Source: Lycium barbarum
Taxonomy: Eukaryota; Streptophyta; Magnoliopsida; Solanales; Solanaceae
Assembly (NCBI RefSeq): GCF_019175385.1
Contig: NC_083346.1
Coordinates: forward strand, 63,393,821 to 63,457,820
DNA length: 64,000 bases
Direction: 5' to 3'
Shown: positions 10,851-23,970 of the stretch, in pieces
How positions within the stretch are numbered: the stretch's first letter is position 1
Layout of the letters: each line of letters opens with the position of its first letter
Notes under the pieces: generated by a model
Database searches by the model: none
What the model was told of the DNA's origin: nothing
What the model saw: only the letters and a program-made list of their open reading frames with translations
Translations under genes and position numbers: made by a program

Positions 10851-13800
10851 TGTTATATCCCGTGTTTTCACACGTTTGGAGAAACTTGAATTATATGGGA
10901 TTCTTGAGATATAAGATTAATTTTATATCTTGTTGAACATAGGAGTTATGCATGAAAGAATAGAGTCATGAAAGTGTGGGACAAGGCTAAGGGTAATTTT
11001 GGAATTTTGGAAATTTGTTTCGGGAATTACAAAATACGATTCACAAGTTGTTGGGCTTGTAAAATAAGAAACAATTGAGGCCCAAAATATTAGGGGGTGG
11101 CCGGCCATGATGGCCTTGGCCCAAGCCCAAAATTTGTATTTAATTTCCATAAGATTAATTAACATAATGGCCTTGATCCAAGCCCATTTTTACTTGGTCA
11201 TGTGCTTGGTCATGTGACCAAGTCTTGATATTATATGTATAAGAAGATTCAAGACATTAGAAGGCAAGACCAAACAAAGCAAAAATAAGAAAGAAAAGGG
11301 AGAGGGTTTCGGGTTTGAGGGGCAAAATTGACCCTCCAAAATCTTGCTTCAAAAATTCATTTCTTGTTAAATTCCTACTAATTCAAGGTTCCTTTGCATC
11401 TTGGTATAGTTGGATTGGAGTGGGGAGCACTAGAATCTCCAAGGTGATCATATATTCAAGTGAAGGAGACTTGAGGAAAAGGTAAGAATTTCTACCTTTT
11501 TATTGTGTTGTTGAGTTTTGTTTGTGTTGTAGTATGTAGAAATGTGTTGATTGGATGGAAAAATGGAAGTTTGCAATGTGGGTTTGGAATTGGAGGTGTA
11601 GCCGTGTGTATATATATGTTGTATAGCCAAAAATGTGTTGAAACTATGTTGTATTCTAGTTGTGAATGTGATGGAATTCATGTTGAGAATGAAAGTGGAA
11701 TAAATTTGATTGAATTGCTAAAATAGCACTTGGCCGTGTGGTGTATTTGGCTTGAGAATAAAATGGATTAAGTTTGTTTAGTGTATTGGAGTGTTATTGT
11801 AATGCTTGATATGTGAATGAAGTTAGAATGATATAAGTTTGTATTGAATTGGAATATAGAAACTTATGTCGTTTTAGTATAATTTTCCGACATTAAGGAA
11901 ATGAAGTTGTTTGATTGCTAATAGTGATGATCATTGATGAATTTGGAAGTTGGAAACTTGTTATGAAGTTATATGCCAAAGATTTGATGTTTTGCATAAA
12001 TTAAGACTTTGGCGGAAAATTGTATATTATGTATATCAAGTGTATATCTTAAGGAAAATGATATGAAATGCCTCTAAATCTATGTTGTGATGATCTTGAG
12101 TAATTATGGATGTGAAAGTAATGATGTTAGTTTGAAAGTTTGGATTAGAAGGGAAGTTATGGCAAGTTGTGGAAACAATGACTAGTTGAAGGATAATTGT
12201 GTTGTTAATGCTTTTTGTTGATGTTAATGTTGTTGTTTGGGTTGTTGTTGATGAATTATAGCCGAGTTGAATTCTCGGGGTGCTATATGTATAGGAGAGG
12301 TGCTGCCGAAATTTCGGTAGCCAATTATGCATCAAATTGGAACTTTGGTATTATTAGCTTACAATTGGTAAACTTGACCAATTGCAGTTTTTCGACGAAA
12401 CGGGAAGTGAGATTGGAAAGGCTTAAGGAGCGTGAAAGGTATGTAAAGCAAACCCAATTCTTCCCTTGGCATGCCCCTAGTATGTTAGGGTCGGATCCGG
12501 GCCTCGAAGGACCTCTTGGCCCTCGGAATCCGCAAGACAAAATTTCAGTTTTTCTTTCAATAGAATTGAACTACTTTGATACGCTTTTTCTGAAATTATG
12601 CGATTTTGCTCCAAATTACTCAGAAAGTCATAGAATGTCTGTAGAACCTTTTTAGGTGACTCGATATGCTTAGAGGGCACAATTTGAGCCCGCCGCCTTA
12701 TTTGTCCCGAGGCGGGCCCGCTATTTACGGTTTTGCCCCTAATATGCTAAAGATTCCTTTTTAAGCGATTTTTGAAAGAAATGTTTTAATTACCCTACTA
12801 ATCGCTTAACGAATATTATTCTAAATATTCTATTAAATCTTATAAATTATTTTGACACTTGGAATGACTTCAGTAAAGTTATATTTTTGTAAATTATTAT
12901 GATATCCGAATTGTATTAATTCTGATTCCGTTCGACTCCATTTGATTTGTTTGTCTTCGCTACGCCTCATCGAGTCTTTGAAAATACTTATGATATTTTT
13001 AAATTGCATTAGTCTCTCACTACTCCATTCGTGGATGTCCCAATGTTTCCCACACTGAGCCCGGGCCAGGATATGTTGTCAAGCGTAATTCTCTGCATTG
13101 TTCGCCGCGTCCCGTTGTGAGGAGGCAGGTATACGCGTACATGGGTCTGTGGAGTATGATGTGCCATGTCCGCCTATTCTGATCTGATCTGTATGGCCAT
13201 TTTGATATGACATTATATGATACGGGGCCACGCCCCTTTTTCTGATTCCTCTGTATAGTGGCACCAGCGTCGGGAGGGTGGCCACATTCTGTCTGCCGAG
13301 TCCCGTGTCAGGGACCGGATATGATATGATATGACATATGTTTTTGTACGCATTCTGTCTGTTTTGGAAATATGCATTTGACACTCTGGATTCTGTACTC
13401 ATTTTCTGTAACCAATATGATTTGACTTATGTGATTCCGCTTTACATATTCAGTACATATTTCGTACTGACCCCCTTTCTTCGGGGGCTGCGTTTTCATG
13501 CCGCGCAGGTACTGACGACAGGTTCGCTGATCCACACGTTTAGGATCCTATTTCTGCTATTTGGGGCGCTCTCTTCTACAGAGCCCATCTTTTGGTACAG
13601 TCTGTCACTGCTATCTGGATATGTACTTTGTTCAGGGTATGACGGGGCCCTGTCCCGTCTTATGATTATGATATGTTCTGTAGAGGTCTGTGGATACATC
13701 TGTGTGGGTTCTGTACATATGTTTGGGATATTCTGTTCTGTGATGGCCTTATCGGCCTATGTGTGCCAAGTCTGCTTTTCTGCTAAGTTCTGTAGCGACC

Positions 13801-13912
13801 ACTAATATTATTATTATATTATTATTCTGTTAATATGCTAATTTGGGGTATCGGGTACGTATAGGTGCCCAGCTCGGGCACTGGTCGCGGCCCACGGGGT
13901 TGGGTCGTGACA
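10851..13912 (+). repeat. 5' LTR of T2
   Basis: TGTTATATCC...GGGTCGTGACA, 3062 bp. It contains the palindrome TGGCCGGCCA (11098-11107), a possible TATA region (about 11224-11240), the hairpin pair at 13450-13487, and AGGTA at 13507-13511. Open frames inside it recur unchanged in the 3' LTR and are not considered genes. Confidence 0.96.
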
Positions 13913-13916
13913 AAAG

Positions 13917-13928
13917 TGGTATCAGAGC
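13917..13928 (+). promoter_or_regulatory. T2 primer-binding site (initiator tRNA-Met)
   Basis: TGGTATCAGAGC lies 4 bp after the 5' LTR end, the standard primer site for plant gypsy elements. Confidence 0.92.
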
Positions 13929-14115
13929 AGTTCGTCCTCGGAATGTCCACAGACCGTGTCTAGTAGAGTCTTGTTTATCGGTGTGTTGTGCACCACGCCT
14001 ATAAACAGGAGGCTACAGGGCATTTAGGATACTACCCTTCTTTCTGTCTTAGATCGTGCGATAGAGCTGTGTTATCAGGATGACCCCTCCCTAACGAGCG
14101 GCTATATTTGCAGAT

Positions 14116-17100
14116 ATGCCTCCAAAAAAGGCAACCGCGGCCCAAAAGGCCAAGTCAGCAGCCTTGGGAGAGACTAGCCTGGTCCAGAGGATTACCAGGG
14201 CCCAGGCACATATTGCTCCGGGGACTTTGCCCCAGACAGAGGGTTCGTCTACACCGCCACTCGTGGAGGAGATTGGGGCGGCCGCAGCCGCAGATCGGGG
14301 GGCGGCTCCACCGCCAGCTCCCGCAGTTCCAGTACCTGAGCCTCCAGCTCCACGGCCAGGCACTGAGGATCAGTCTATGAGGGAGGCAGTCCAGTTGCTG
14401 ACGAGACTTGTGGCAGGGCAGGTTCAGGGGCATGGACTGGGAGGTGACCGGGCAGTCAGGCGTGATAGTTCGAGAGCCCGTGAGTTTTTGACTTGTAACC
14501 CTCCAGAGTTCTTCGGGACAAAGCCCGAGGAGGATCCTGAGGAGTTTATCAGGAAGATGCGACGCACTCTAGATTTGATTAATGCTTCCGAGACAGAGTC
14601 AGTCGCGTTAGCTTCGTACCGGTTATATGATGTGGCGGCAAACTGGTACGAGTCATGGGGGATATCCAGGGGGGACGGCGCTCCTCCAGCAGTTTGGGGC
14701 GATTTTTCTCAGGCATTTCTTGGACATTTTCTGCCCCCAGAGTTGCGACGAGCCAGATCTGATAGATTCTTATTATTGAGGCAGAAGGGCCGCAGTATCC
14801 GGGACTATAGTTTGGAGTTTGATTCCTTGGCCCGATATGCACCTACTGTGGTGGCTACTATGGCGGACCGGATGCACAGATATATTATGGGGCTGGATCG
14901 GTATTTTGTTGATAGCTGCTTAGTATTGGCTGCTCAGCCCGGTATGGACATTGCCCGTATCCAGGCCCATGCCCAGGGCATGGAGGATCGGGGCAGAGGA
15001 GGACACCAGCCTGACAGGGGCCAGGATCGGAGACAGCCCAAGAGGGCCAGGTCATCTGGAGATTTTCGGGGCAGACAGCCCCAACAGCCGCAGCAGCCTA
15101 GCAGATTTTCATCTCAGCCGGCGCAGAGCGCGCCTCCCCAGCCTACAGGTCGCAGATTCGATAGCCCAGGGTATTCAGGAGCAGGCCAGAGCTCCAGGGC
15201 TTCAGGTTCGCGGACAGATAGGGGTTCTGGTCAGATGAGGCCACCCAGGGTTCAGTGTTCTTTTTGCGGCAGATACCATACGGGAGAGTGCTACAGAGCC
15301 ACCGGTGCATGCTTTTCTTGTGGCCGTCAGGGCCATTCTGTGAGAGATTGCCCGTATAAGGGTAGTTCGGGTGGTACAGCGCAGCCTACCGGATCAGCCG
15401 CTGGGTCTTCATCTTCGTCAGTGGCTATGCGCCCTACGGGGCAGGGTATTTCGGCACCAGCGGGTCGTGGCAGAGGCCGTGGTGGAGCTTCTGGTATTAG
15501 CGGTCCTTCGAACCGCATTTATGCTTTGGCCAGTCGCCAGGATCAGGAGGCATCTCCTAATGTCGTTACAGGTACTTTATTGGTCTTCTCTCGGTCTGTG
15601 TATGCATTAATTGATCCAGGTTCGACTTTATCATATATTTCACCCCTTGTTGCCGGTAAAATTGGTATTATGTCTGAACCTATAGAGCCATTTGAGGTAG
15701 CCACGCCGATAGGGGATTTTGTTGTAGCGAAACAGGTTTATAAAGACTGTTCTGTGATCGTTTGTGACCGTGACACTAAGGCAGATCTGGTAGAGTTAGA
15801 TATGACTGAATTTGATGTTATTATGGGTATGGATTGGCTAGCTTCCTGTTACGCTAATGTTGACTGCCAGAATAAGGTAGTTCGCTTCCAGTTTCTCGGG
15901 GAGCCAGTTATCAATTGGGCTGGTAATACAGCATCGCCGAAAGGTAAGTTTATTTCATACCTTAAGGCAAAGAAAATGATCAGAAAGGGTTATATCTATC
16001 ATCTGGTTCGGGTGCAAGACTTGGACGCCGAGACGCCGACACTTCAGTCAGTCCCCGTGGTTAGTGAGTTTCCAGATGTTTTCCCCGACGAGCTTCCAGG
16101 TCTTCCTCCAGAGCGGGAGATAGACTTCTCTATTGACTTACTCCCAGACACTCAGCCTATCTCTATTCCTCCGTATAGAATGGCGCCTGCAGAGTTAAAG
16201 GAGTTGAAGGAGCAGCTGAAAGATTTGTTGGGTAAGGGCTTCATCAAACCCAGTACTTCGCCTTGGGGAGCCCCGGTATTATTTGTGCGTAAGAAAGACG
16301 GGTCGCTGCGTATGTGTATTGATTATCGGCAGCTGAATAAGGTAACGATAAAGAATAAATACCCCCTCCCCAGGATTGATGATTTGTTTGATCAGCTACA
16401 GGGCGCTAAGTGTTTTTCGAAGATAGATCTTCGATCCGGTTACCACCAGGTGCGAGTACGAGAGGCCGATATCCCTAAGACAGCTTTCCGGACCCGATAT
16501 GGGCATTACGAGTTCAGGGTTATGTCTTTTGGGCTAACAAATGCTCCCGCAGTATTCATGGATTTGATGAACCGGGTATTCAGGCCATTCTTGGATATGT
16601 TTGTAATTGTATTCATTGATGATATCCTGGTTTATTCTCGGTCTGAGGCGGAGCACGCAGATCATCTGAGATCGGTATTAGGGGTACTCCGGCATCAGAA
16701 GTTATATGCGAAATTTTCTAAGTGCGAATTCTGGCTGTCTTCAGTGGCCTTCTTGGGGCATATTATTGCAGCTGATGGTGTCCGGGTGGACACACAGAAG
16801 ATTGAGGCCGTGAAGAATTGGCCCAGACCTACGACGCCCACAGAGGTACGCAGTTTCCTGGGGTTAGCAGGTTATTACAGGAGGTTTGTGGAGAAGTTTG
16901 CTTCGATTTCAGCGCCTTTGACAAGGCTGACTCAGAAGGGAGCTAAGTTCCAGTGGTCTGACGCTTGTGAACGGAGCTTCCAGTTGCTGAAGGAGAAGCT
17001 GACTACAGCCCCAGTTCTGACTCTTCCAGAGGGACCGGATGGGTATGTTATTTATTGTGACGCTTCTGGCATGGGGTTAGGCTGTGTATTGATGCAGCAC

Positions 17101-19029
17101 GGCAGAGTTATAGCGTATGCTTCCCGGCAGCTCAAAAAGCATGAGAAGAATTATCCTACCCACGATCTGGAGCTCGCAGCGGTGATTCATGCTCTGAAGA
17201 TATGGAGACACTATTTATATGGCGTTCATGTGGATATCTATACTGATCATAAGAGTCTCCAGTATATTTTCAGACAGAGAGAGCTTAATTTGCGGCAGCG
17301 GAGGTGGCTGGAGCTTCTGAAAGATTATGATGTAGATATTCTGTATCATCCGGGCAAGGCTAATGTTGTTGCAGACGCGCTCAGTCGGAAGTCTATGGGC
17401 AGTTTAGCCGATTTACAGCCAGACAGGAGAGAGATAGCCCGTGATGTTCAGCAGTTGGCTAGTCTCGGGGTTCGTCTAGCCGATTCTGGAGATACCCAGA
17501 TTTCTGTTCGAGGGGTTTCTGAGTCATCTATCAGGGACGATATTAAGCGGCATCAGTTTGAGGATCCTGTCTTAGCTCGGTACAGGGACACAGCCTATGA
17601 TAAGGAGAGGACTCCGTTCGAGTTTTCACCGGACGGCACTATGTTATACAAAGGCAGGTTGTGTGTACCGGATATTGCAGGCCTTCGGCAGCAGGTTATG
17701 AGCGAGGCACATTATGCTCGCTACTCGGTCCATCCTGGGTCTACGAAGATGTACCATGATCTCCGATGCTTATACTGGTGGGACGGTATGAAACGGGATG
17801 TTGCAGAGTTCGTCGCCCAGTGCCCTAATTGTCAGCAGGTCAAGATTGAGCATCAGAAGCCGGGTGGACTGTTGCAGGAGATGGAAATCCCGACTTGGAA
17901 GTGGGAGGTTATTAATATGGACTTCATTACAGGATTGCCTCGCACTCCACGGAAGTATGATTCCATCTGGGTCGTCGTTGATAGGCTGACGAAATCAGCC
18001 CATTTTCTTCCCGTCAGGACTACCTATTCCGCCGAGGATTATGCCAGGCTCTATATTAAGGAGATTGTGAAGCTTCACGGAGTTCCTATATCTATTATTT
18101 CTGACAGAGGCGCCCAGTTTACGGCGCATTTCTGGAGATCTTTTCAGGAGGGACTAGGGACTCAGGTGAGTCTGAGCACCGCATTTCATCCTCAGAGCGA
18201 CGGGCAGGCCGAGCGCACTATACAGACGCTGGGGGATATGTTGCGGGCCTGCATTATCGATTTCAGAGGCAGCTGGGATGATCACTTGCCGTTGATTGAG
18301 TTTGCATATAATAACAGTTACCATTCCAGCATCCAGATGGCTCCGTACGAGGCTTTATATGGCAGGAAATGCAGATCGCCGATCGGCTGGTTCGATATTG
18401 GCGAGACAGAGTTGATTGGCCCAGATATGGTCCAGCAGGCAGTGGACAAGGTGAAGCTTATTCGAGAGCGACTGTTAACAGCCCAGAGTCGACAGAAGTC
18501 ATACGCGGATAAACGGCGTCGACCGTTGGAGTTTCAAGTAGGCGATTGGGTATTCCTGAAGGTATCGCCTATGAAAGGCGTAATGCGGTTCGGCAGAAAG
18601 GGTAAGCTTAGTCCGCGTTATATTGGGCCTTATCAGATTGTTCGGAAAGTTGGAAATGTCGCCTATGAGTTAGATCTGCCATCTGATTTGGAAGCGGTAC
18701 ATCCGGTGTTTCACGTCTCTATGCTTCGTAAGTGCATCGGTGACCCTTCCAGAATATTCCCTGCAGATGATATTCAGGTGACGGAGCAGTTATCATACGA
18801 GGAGCAGCCCGTGTCTATTTTGGATCGTCAGGTAAGGAGGCTCCGGAATAAAGATGTAGCCTCCGTTAAGGTACTGTGGCGGAACGATAATAGGGAGGAA
18901 ATGACGTGGGAGGCCGAAGAGGAGATGAAGAAGAAATATCCTCATCTGTTCCCTATGCCCACAGGTAACCTTAAATTCCTGCTTAAATTTATTTCAATGT
19001 CAATCGTATATCCTATGTGTTGTCTATAA
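14116..19029 (+). CDS. T2 gag-pol polyprotein (intact chromovirus)
   Basis: One frame of 1637 codons with no stop. Order: Gag core ([13 protein letters not shown] region, about residues 120-290); a Gln/Arg-rich linker; zinc knuckle [14 protein letters not shown] (399-412); protease with DPGS at 500-503 (Pro where many retropepsins have Thr or Ser); reverse transcriptase with FIDD at 833-836; RNase H starting at YCDAS (about 980); integrase with an HHCC finger and catalytic triad D1269, D1330, E1366 (35 residues between the last two); then a chromodomain-like end (about 1566-1615, RQVRRLR...TWEAEEEM). It copies element RNA into DNA and inserts it. Del/Tekay-type placement is inferred from the C-terminal block. 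All visible catalytic residues are present, so it may be autonomous. The last 20 or so codons after the chromodomain look unconserved. Confidence 0.95.
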   Translation: MPPKKATAAQKAKSAALGETSLVQRITRAQAHIAPGTLPQTEGSSTPPLVEEIGAAAAADRGAAPPPAPAVPVPEPPAPRPGTEDQSMREAVQLLTRLVAGQVQGHGLGGDRAVRRDSSRAREFLTCNPPEFFGTKPEEDPEEFIRKMRRTLDLINASETESVALASYRLYDVAANWYESWGISRGDGAPPAVWGDFSQAFLGHFLPPELRRARSDRFLLLRQKGRSIRDYSLEFDSLARYAPTVVATMADRMHRYIMGLDRYFVDSCLVLAAQPGMDIARIQAHAQGMEDRGRGGHQPDRGQDRRQPKRARSSGDFRGRQPQQPQQPSRFSSQPAQSAPPQPTGRRFDSPGYSGAGQSSRASGSRTDRGSGQMRPPRVQCSFCGRYHTGECYRATGACFSCGRQGHSVRDCPYKGSSGGTAQPTGSAAGSSSSSVAMRPTGQGISAPAGRGRGRGGASGISGPSNRIYALASRQDQEASPNVVTGTLLVFSRSVYALIDPGSTLSYISPLVAGKIGIMSEPIEPFEVATPIGDFVVAKQVYKDCSVIVCDRDTKADLVELDMTEFDVIMGMDWLASCYANVDCQNKVVRFQFLGEPVINWAGNTASPKGKFISYLKAKKMIRKGYIYHLVRVQDLDAETPTLQSVPVVSEFPDVFPDELPGLPPEREIDFSIDLLPDTQPISIPPYRMAPAELKELKEQLKDLLGKGFIKPSTSPWGAPVLFVRKKDGSLRMCIDYRQLNKVTIKNKYPLPRIDDLFDQLQGAKCFSKIDLRSGYHQVRVREADIPKTAFRTRYGHYEFRVMSFGLTNAPAVFMDLMNRVFRPFLDMFVIVFIDDILVYSRSEAEHADHLRSVLGVLRHQKLYAKFSKCEFWLSSVAFLGHIIAADGVRVDTQKIEAVKNWPRPTTPTEVRSFLGLAGYYRRFVEKFASISAPLTRLTQKGAKFQWSDACERSFQLLKEKLTTAPVLTLPEGPDGYVIYCDASGMGLGCVLMQHGRVIAYASRQLKKHEKNYPTHDLELAAVIHALKIWRHYLYGVHVDIYTDHKSLQYIFRQRELNLRQRRWLELLKDYDVDILYHPGKANVVADALSRKSMGSLADLQPDRREIARDVQQLASLGVRLADSGDTQISVRGVSESSIRDDIKRHQFEDPVLARYRDTAYDKERTPFEFSPDGTMLYKGRLCVPDIAGLRQQVMSEAHYARYSVHPGSTKMYHDLRCLYWWDGMKRDVAEFVAQCPNCQQVKIEHQKPGGLLQEMEIPTWKWEVINMDFITGLPRTPRKYDSIWVVVDRLTKSAHFLPVRTTYSAEDYARLYIKEIVKLHGVPISIISDRGAQFTAHFWRSFQEGLGTQVSLSTAFHPQSDGQAERTIQTLGDMLRACIIDFRGSWDDHLPLIEFAYNNSYHSSIQMAPYEALYGRKCRSPIGWFDIGETELIGPDMVQQAVDKVKLIRERLLTAQSRQKSYADKRRRPLEFQVGDWVFLKVSPMKGVMRFGRKGKLSPRYIGPYQIVRKVGNVAYELDLPSDLEAVHPVFHVSMLRKCIGDPSRIFPADDIQVTEQLSYEEQPVSILDRQVRRLRNKDVASVKVLWRNDNREEMTWEAEEEMKKKYPHLFPMPTGNLKFLLKFISMSIVYPMCCL

Positions 19030-19075
19030 TCAGAACCTCCCCCAAGGTATTTTCCAACCTTATGAGGTTAATTTA

Positions 19076-19109
19076 CATTCGAGGACGAATGTTCTAAAGG
19101 AGGGGAGGA
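19076..19109 (+). promoter_or_regulatory. T2 terminal hairpin and polypurine tract
   Basis: CATTCG-AGGA-CGAATG (19076-19091) is a perfect stem. It is followed by the purine tract AAAGGAGGGGAGGA that ends at the 3' LTR and should prime plus-strand synthesis. Confidence 0.85.
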
Positions 19110-22100
19110 TGTTATATCCCGTGTTTTCACACGTTTGGAGAAACTTGAATTATATGGGATTCTTGAGATATAAGATTAATTTTATATCTTGTTGAACATA
19201 GGAGTTATGCATGAAAGAATAGAGTCATGAAAGTGTGGGACAAGGCTAAGGGTAATTTTGGAATTTTGGAAATTTGTTTCGGGAATTACAAAATACGATT
19301 CACAAGTTGTTGGGCTTGTAAAATAAGAAACAATTGAGGCCCAAAATATTAGGGGGTGGCCGGCCATGATGGCCTTGGCCCAAGCCCAAAATTTGTATTT
19401 AATTTCCATAAGATTAATTAACATAATGGCCTTGATCCAAGCCCATTTTTACTTGGTCATGTGCTTGGTCATGTGACCAAGTCTTGATATTATATGTATA
19501 AGAAGATTCAAGACATTAGAAGGCAAGACCAAACAAAGCAAAAATAAGAAAGAAAAGGGAGAGGGTTTCGGGTTTGAGGGGCAAAATTGACCCTCCAAAA
19601 TCTTGCTTCAAAAATTCATTTCTTGTTAAATTCCTACTAATTCAAGGTTCCTTTGCATCTTGGTATAGTTGGATTGGAGTGGGGAGCACTAGAATCTCCA
19701 AGGTGATCATATATTCAAGTGAAGGAGACTTGAGGAAAAGGTAAGAATTTCTACCTTTTTATTGTGTTGTTGAGTTTTGTTTGTGTTGTAGTATGTAGAA
19801 ATGTGTTGATTGGATGGAAAAATGGAAGTTTGCAATGTGGGTTTGGAATTGGAGGTGTAGCCGTGTGTATATATATGTTGTATAGCCAAAAATGTGTTGA
19901 AACTATGTTGTATTCTAGTTGTGAATGTGATGGAATTCATGTTGAGAATGAAAGTGGAATAAATTTGATTGAATTGCTAAAATAGCACTTGGCCGTGTGG
20001 TGTATTTGGCTTGAGAATAAAATGGATTAAGTTTGTTTAGTGTATTGGAGTGTTATTGTAATGCTTGATATGTGAATGAAGTTAGAATGATATAAGTTTG
20101 TATTGAATTGGAATATAGAAACTTATGTCGTTTTAGTATAATTTTCCGACATTAAGGAAATGAAGTTGTTTGATTGCTAATAGTGATGATCATTGATGAA
20201 TTTGGAAGTTGGAAACTTGTTATGAAGTTATATGCCAAAGATTTGATGTTTTGCATAAATTAAGACTTTGGCGGAAAATTGTATATTATGTATATCAAGT
20301 GTATATCTTAAGGAAAATGATATGAAATGCCTCTAAATCTATGTTGTGATGATCTTGAGTAATTATGGATGTGAAAGTAATGATGTTAGTTTGAAAGTTT
20401 GGATTAGAAGGGAAGTTATGGCAAGTTGTGGAAACAATGACTAGTTGAAGGATAATTGTGTTGTTAATGCTTTTTGTTGATGTTAATGTTGTTGTTTGGG
20501 TTGTTGTTGATGAATTATAGCCGAGTTGAATTCTCGGGGTGCTATATGTATAGGAGAGGTGCTGCCGAAATTTCGGTAGCCAATTATGCATCAAATTGGA
20601 ACTTTGGTATTATTAGCTTACAATTGGTAAACTTGACCAATTGCAGTTTTTCGACGAAACGGGAAGTGAGATTGGAAAGGCTTAAGGAGCGTGAAAGGTA
20701 TGTAAAGCAAACCCAATTCTTCCCTTGGCATGCCCCTAGTATGTTAGGGTCGGATCCGGGCCTCGAAGGACCTCTTGGCCCTCGGAATCCGCAAGACAAA
20801 ATTTCAGTTTTTCTTTCAATAGAATTGAACTACTTTGATACGCTTTTTCTGAAATTATGCGATTTTGCTCCAAATTACTCAGAAAGTCATAGAATGTCTG
20901 TAGAACCTTTTTAGGTGACTCGATATGCTTAGAGGGCACAATTTGAGCCCGCCGCCTTATTTGTCCCGAGGCGGGCCCGCTATTTACGGTTTTGCCCCTA
21001 ATATGCTAAAGATTCCTTTTTAAGCGATTTTTGAAAGAAATGTTTTAATTACCCTACTAATCGCTTAACGAATATTATTCTAAATATTCTATTAAATCTT
21101 ATAAATTATTTTGACACTCGGAATGACTTCAGTAAAGTTATATTTTTGTAAATTATTATGATATCCGAATTGTATTAATTCTGATTCCGTTCGACTCCAT
21201 TTGATTTGTTTGTCTTCGCTACGCCTCATCGAGTCTTTGAAAATACTTATGATATTTTTAAATTGCATTAGTCTCTCACTACTCCATTCGTGGATGTCCC
21301 AATGTTTCCCACACTGAGCCCGGGCCAGGATATGTTGTCAAGCGTAATTCTCTGCATTGTTCGCCGCGTCCCATTGTGAGGAGGCAGGTATACGCGTACA
21401 TGGGTCTGTGGAGTATGATGTGCCATGTCCGCCTATTCTGATCTGATCTGTATGGCCATTTTGATATGACATTATATGATACGGGGCCACGCCCCTTTTT
21501 CTGATTCCTCTGTATAGTGGCACCAGCGTCGGGAGGGTGGCCACATTCTGTCTGCCGAGTCCCGTGTCAGGGACCGGATATGATATGATATGACATATGT
21601 TTTTGTACGCATTCTGTCTGTTTTGGAAATATGCATTTGACACTCTGGATTCTGTACTCATTTTCTGTAACCAATATGATTTGACTTATGTGATTCCGCT
21701 TTACATATTCAGTACATATTTCGTACTGACCCCCTTTCTTCGGGGGCTGCGTTTTCATGCCGCGCAGGTACTGACGACAGGTTCGCTGATCCACACGTTT
21801 AGGATCCTATTTCTGCTATTTGGGGCGCTCTCTTCTACAGAGCCCATCTTTTGGTACAGTCTGTCACTGCTATCTGGATATGTACTTTGTTCAGGGTATG
21901 ACGGGGCCCTGTCCCGTCTTATGATTATGATATGTTCTGTAGAGGTCTGTGGATACATCTGTGTGGGTTCTGTACATATGTTTGGGATATTCTGTTCTGC
22001 GATGGCCTTATCGGCCTATGTGTGCCAAGTCTGCTTTTCTGCTAAGTTCTGTAGCGACCACTAATATTATTATTATATTATTATTCTGTTAATATGCTAA

Positions 22101-22171
22101 TTTGGGGTATCGGGTACGTATAGGTGCCCAGCTCGGGCACTGGTCGCGGCCCACGGGGTTGGGTCGTGACA
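19110..22171 (+). repeat. 3' LTR of T2
   Basis: 3062 bp, near-identical to 10851-13912. Hairpin module at 21709-21746. Confidence 0.96.
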
Positions 22172-23970
22172 ATATCTTTTGTGCCTTGGTTTATGGCAAA
22201 ATATTTTGCTGATTATCTCTCTGTTCTAGAAAGATATTATAAGTTTACTAATGGAGAGATCATTCATACTGTATTTCCTCCACAACAAACTTTTCAGATA
22301 GGCAAAGATGATAAAACTTTGCACTTTTCAGCATTTTCAAAATTACTAGAAACTGCAAATTTGCCTATATTTACCAGGCATATTAATATGGTAATAAGGC
22401 AACAAAATTATTCTAATATTTATATGAATATTTTGGATGAACAAATATTTTCACTACATGAAAAAATTGATAAACTTTTAACCTGTCTTAATAAGGCATC
22501 TACTTCTGATAAGAATAAACAGAAGGAAGTTGTTGCTACTCCAAGCATATAGCCTCCTCCTGAAATCCATGACTTTAAGTTGAAGCCTTTATCAGATTTA
22601 GAAAAACTTTTAGATGAAAAGTTTAAAGGTTTAAAACTCAATCCTTTAATAGCAGATGATGATAAATATTTGTTTGATGTTGATTATAAGGCTCGCATAT
22701 CATCAGATATTAATAAAATTGATGAATATTATGTTGTTAAGCCTACTCAGAGGATGTACTACTATCCTCGACCAACTCCTCAAGATGTTTTATTAAAGGA
22801 GCATGAACATGTTATTTCCAACAGTTATGGTGGTAATGAAATATATGAATGGAATATTGACGGTTATACTGAACGTCAAATCTATTGTACTATTCATAGA
22901 ATGTTAATGTACAGTACTATCTGCAAAGTTCATAAAAATACTGAAAGAGTTATTGCAGATATGTTTATAGCTGGTTTCACTGGCCAATTAAAAGGTTGGT
23001 GGGATAATTATCTAACTGCTACACAGCGTAATTCAATTTTAGGAGCTGTTAAGCAAGAGCCTGGTCATGAAGCACCAGTAGCTAATGCAGTTTATACACT
23101 GTTATTAATATTGTTGAACATTTTTCAGGAAGATGGTCTGATAATAGTGAATCTATTCGTACCATGCTTCAAAACCTCATATGTAAGACCCTAACCTCAT
23201 TCAGGTGGTATAAAGATATTTTTCTTTGCAGGGTCATGGAATTACCAGAGAGTAATGACTCTCACTGGAAGTCCAAATTTATAGATGGACTCCCTCCTCT
23301 TTTTGCAGAAAGAGTTAGAAAAGCTCTTAGGAAAGGGGATAGAAGTATTAATTATGATACTTATGGAAATCTAATTGGTACTTGTATGCACGAAGGATTA
23401 GCCTTATGTAATGAGATTAGGCTAAATCAGCAAATCAAGCGCCATGGTCTTAATGAAACACAACAATTAGGAGAATTTTGTGGACAGTTTGGATTAGATG
23501 TTCCACAATCTTCAAAAAAGCCTCATAGGTATAAGAAAAAATATAGAGACTTCCAACAATGGAAAGAGAAGCGCTTACAGAAAAGAGCTAGGCGCAAAAA
23601 GACTTTTAAGGAAAGGAAGGATTTTATTAAATCCAAAAATCCCAAAGCCTGTTATAAGTGTGGCAGGGTAGGTCATTTTTATAAAAATTGTAAGGTTAAG
23701 GAAAAAATTAAAGCCCTTAACATAGATGATGACCTTAGAGAATCGTTATATAAGATTTTATTAAACTCAGACCCAGAACCAGAAAATGATTCTGGTAAGG
23801 AAAGTGATAGTTCCTCCAACCCCTCTTCAGATGAAGATATTAGGGTATTAGATGAAGAGAGTTATATCTCAACCAGCTCAGATGATGAGTGTCAACCATG
23901 CCAATTGGGGCAACCTTGTCTTAAACCCAATGAGGACGATGAGTTTTATAAACTTGTTTCCCAATTTTGA
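22172..23970 (+). pseudogene. EPRV coat-protein region of the polyprotein, full-length unit
   Basis: Continuation of the gene opened at 10663. It contains the coat region (EWNIDGYTE, then GFTGQLKGWWDNYL), a Lys/Arg-rich stretch and a CCHC zinc finger CYKCGRVGHFYKNC (23650-23691) for nucleic-acid binding, then an acidic Ser-rich segment (about 23770-23950). Breaks: an in-frame TAG at 22550-22552, a one-base frame loss near 23100, and a TGA at 23968-23970. The partial copies at 34389-35941 and 36402-37149 lack some of these lesions, so some arose after the array formed or differed between founding genomes. Confidence 0.8.

Larger units (their letters stand above)
10851..22171 (+). mobile_element. 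T2: young, structurally intact Ty3/gypsy chromovirus
   Basis: Two 3062-bp LTRs (10851-13912 and 19110-22171) and target-site duplication ATATC (10846-10850 and 22172-22176). A tRNA-Met primer site, one uninterrupted gag-pol frame, a terminal hairpin and a purine tract are all present. I find about three substitutions and no length change between the LTRs (near 12858/21117, 13113/21372 and 13741/22000). At a generic plant rate of about 1.3e-8 per site per year this implies an age of tens of thousands of years. It sits in the EPRV polyprotein gene, so it is the most recent layer of the nest. Confidence 0.96.

Noticed and set aside
12215..12655. 146-codon open frame in the T2 LTR, repeated at 20474-20914
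   Set aside because: LTR sequence with no domain. Intactness follows from the youth of the LTRs.
13338..13805. 155-codon open frame, repeated at 21597-22064
   Set aside because: It lies wholly inside the T2 LTRs, overlaps the hairpin module and has no recognisable domain. Its duplication is explained by the two LTRs.
13917..13928. tRNA-Met-like sequences (also 4536, 9558, 30072)
   Set aside because: Only 11-13 bases complementary to the tRNA 3' end. These are primer sites, not tRNA genes.
14091..14433. Minus-strand and alternate-frame open frames over the T2 gag start
   Set aside because: Shadows of the GC-rich gag coding sequence.
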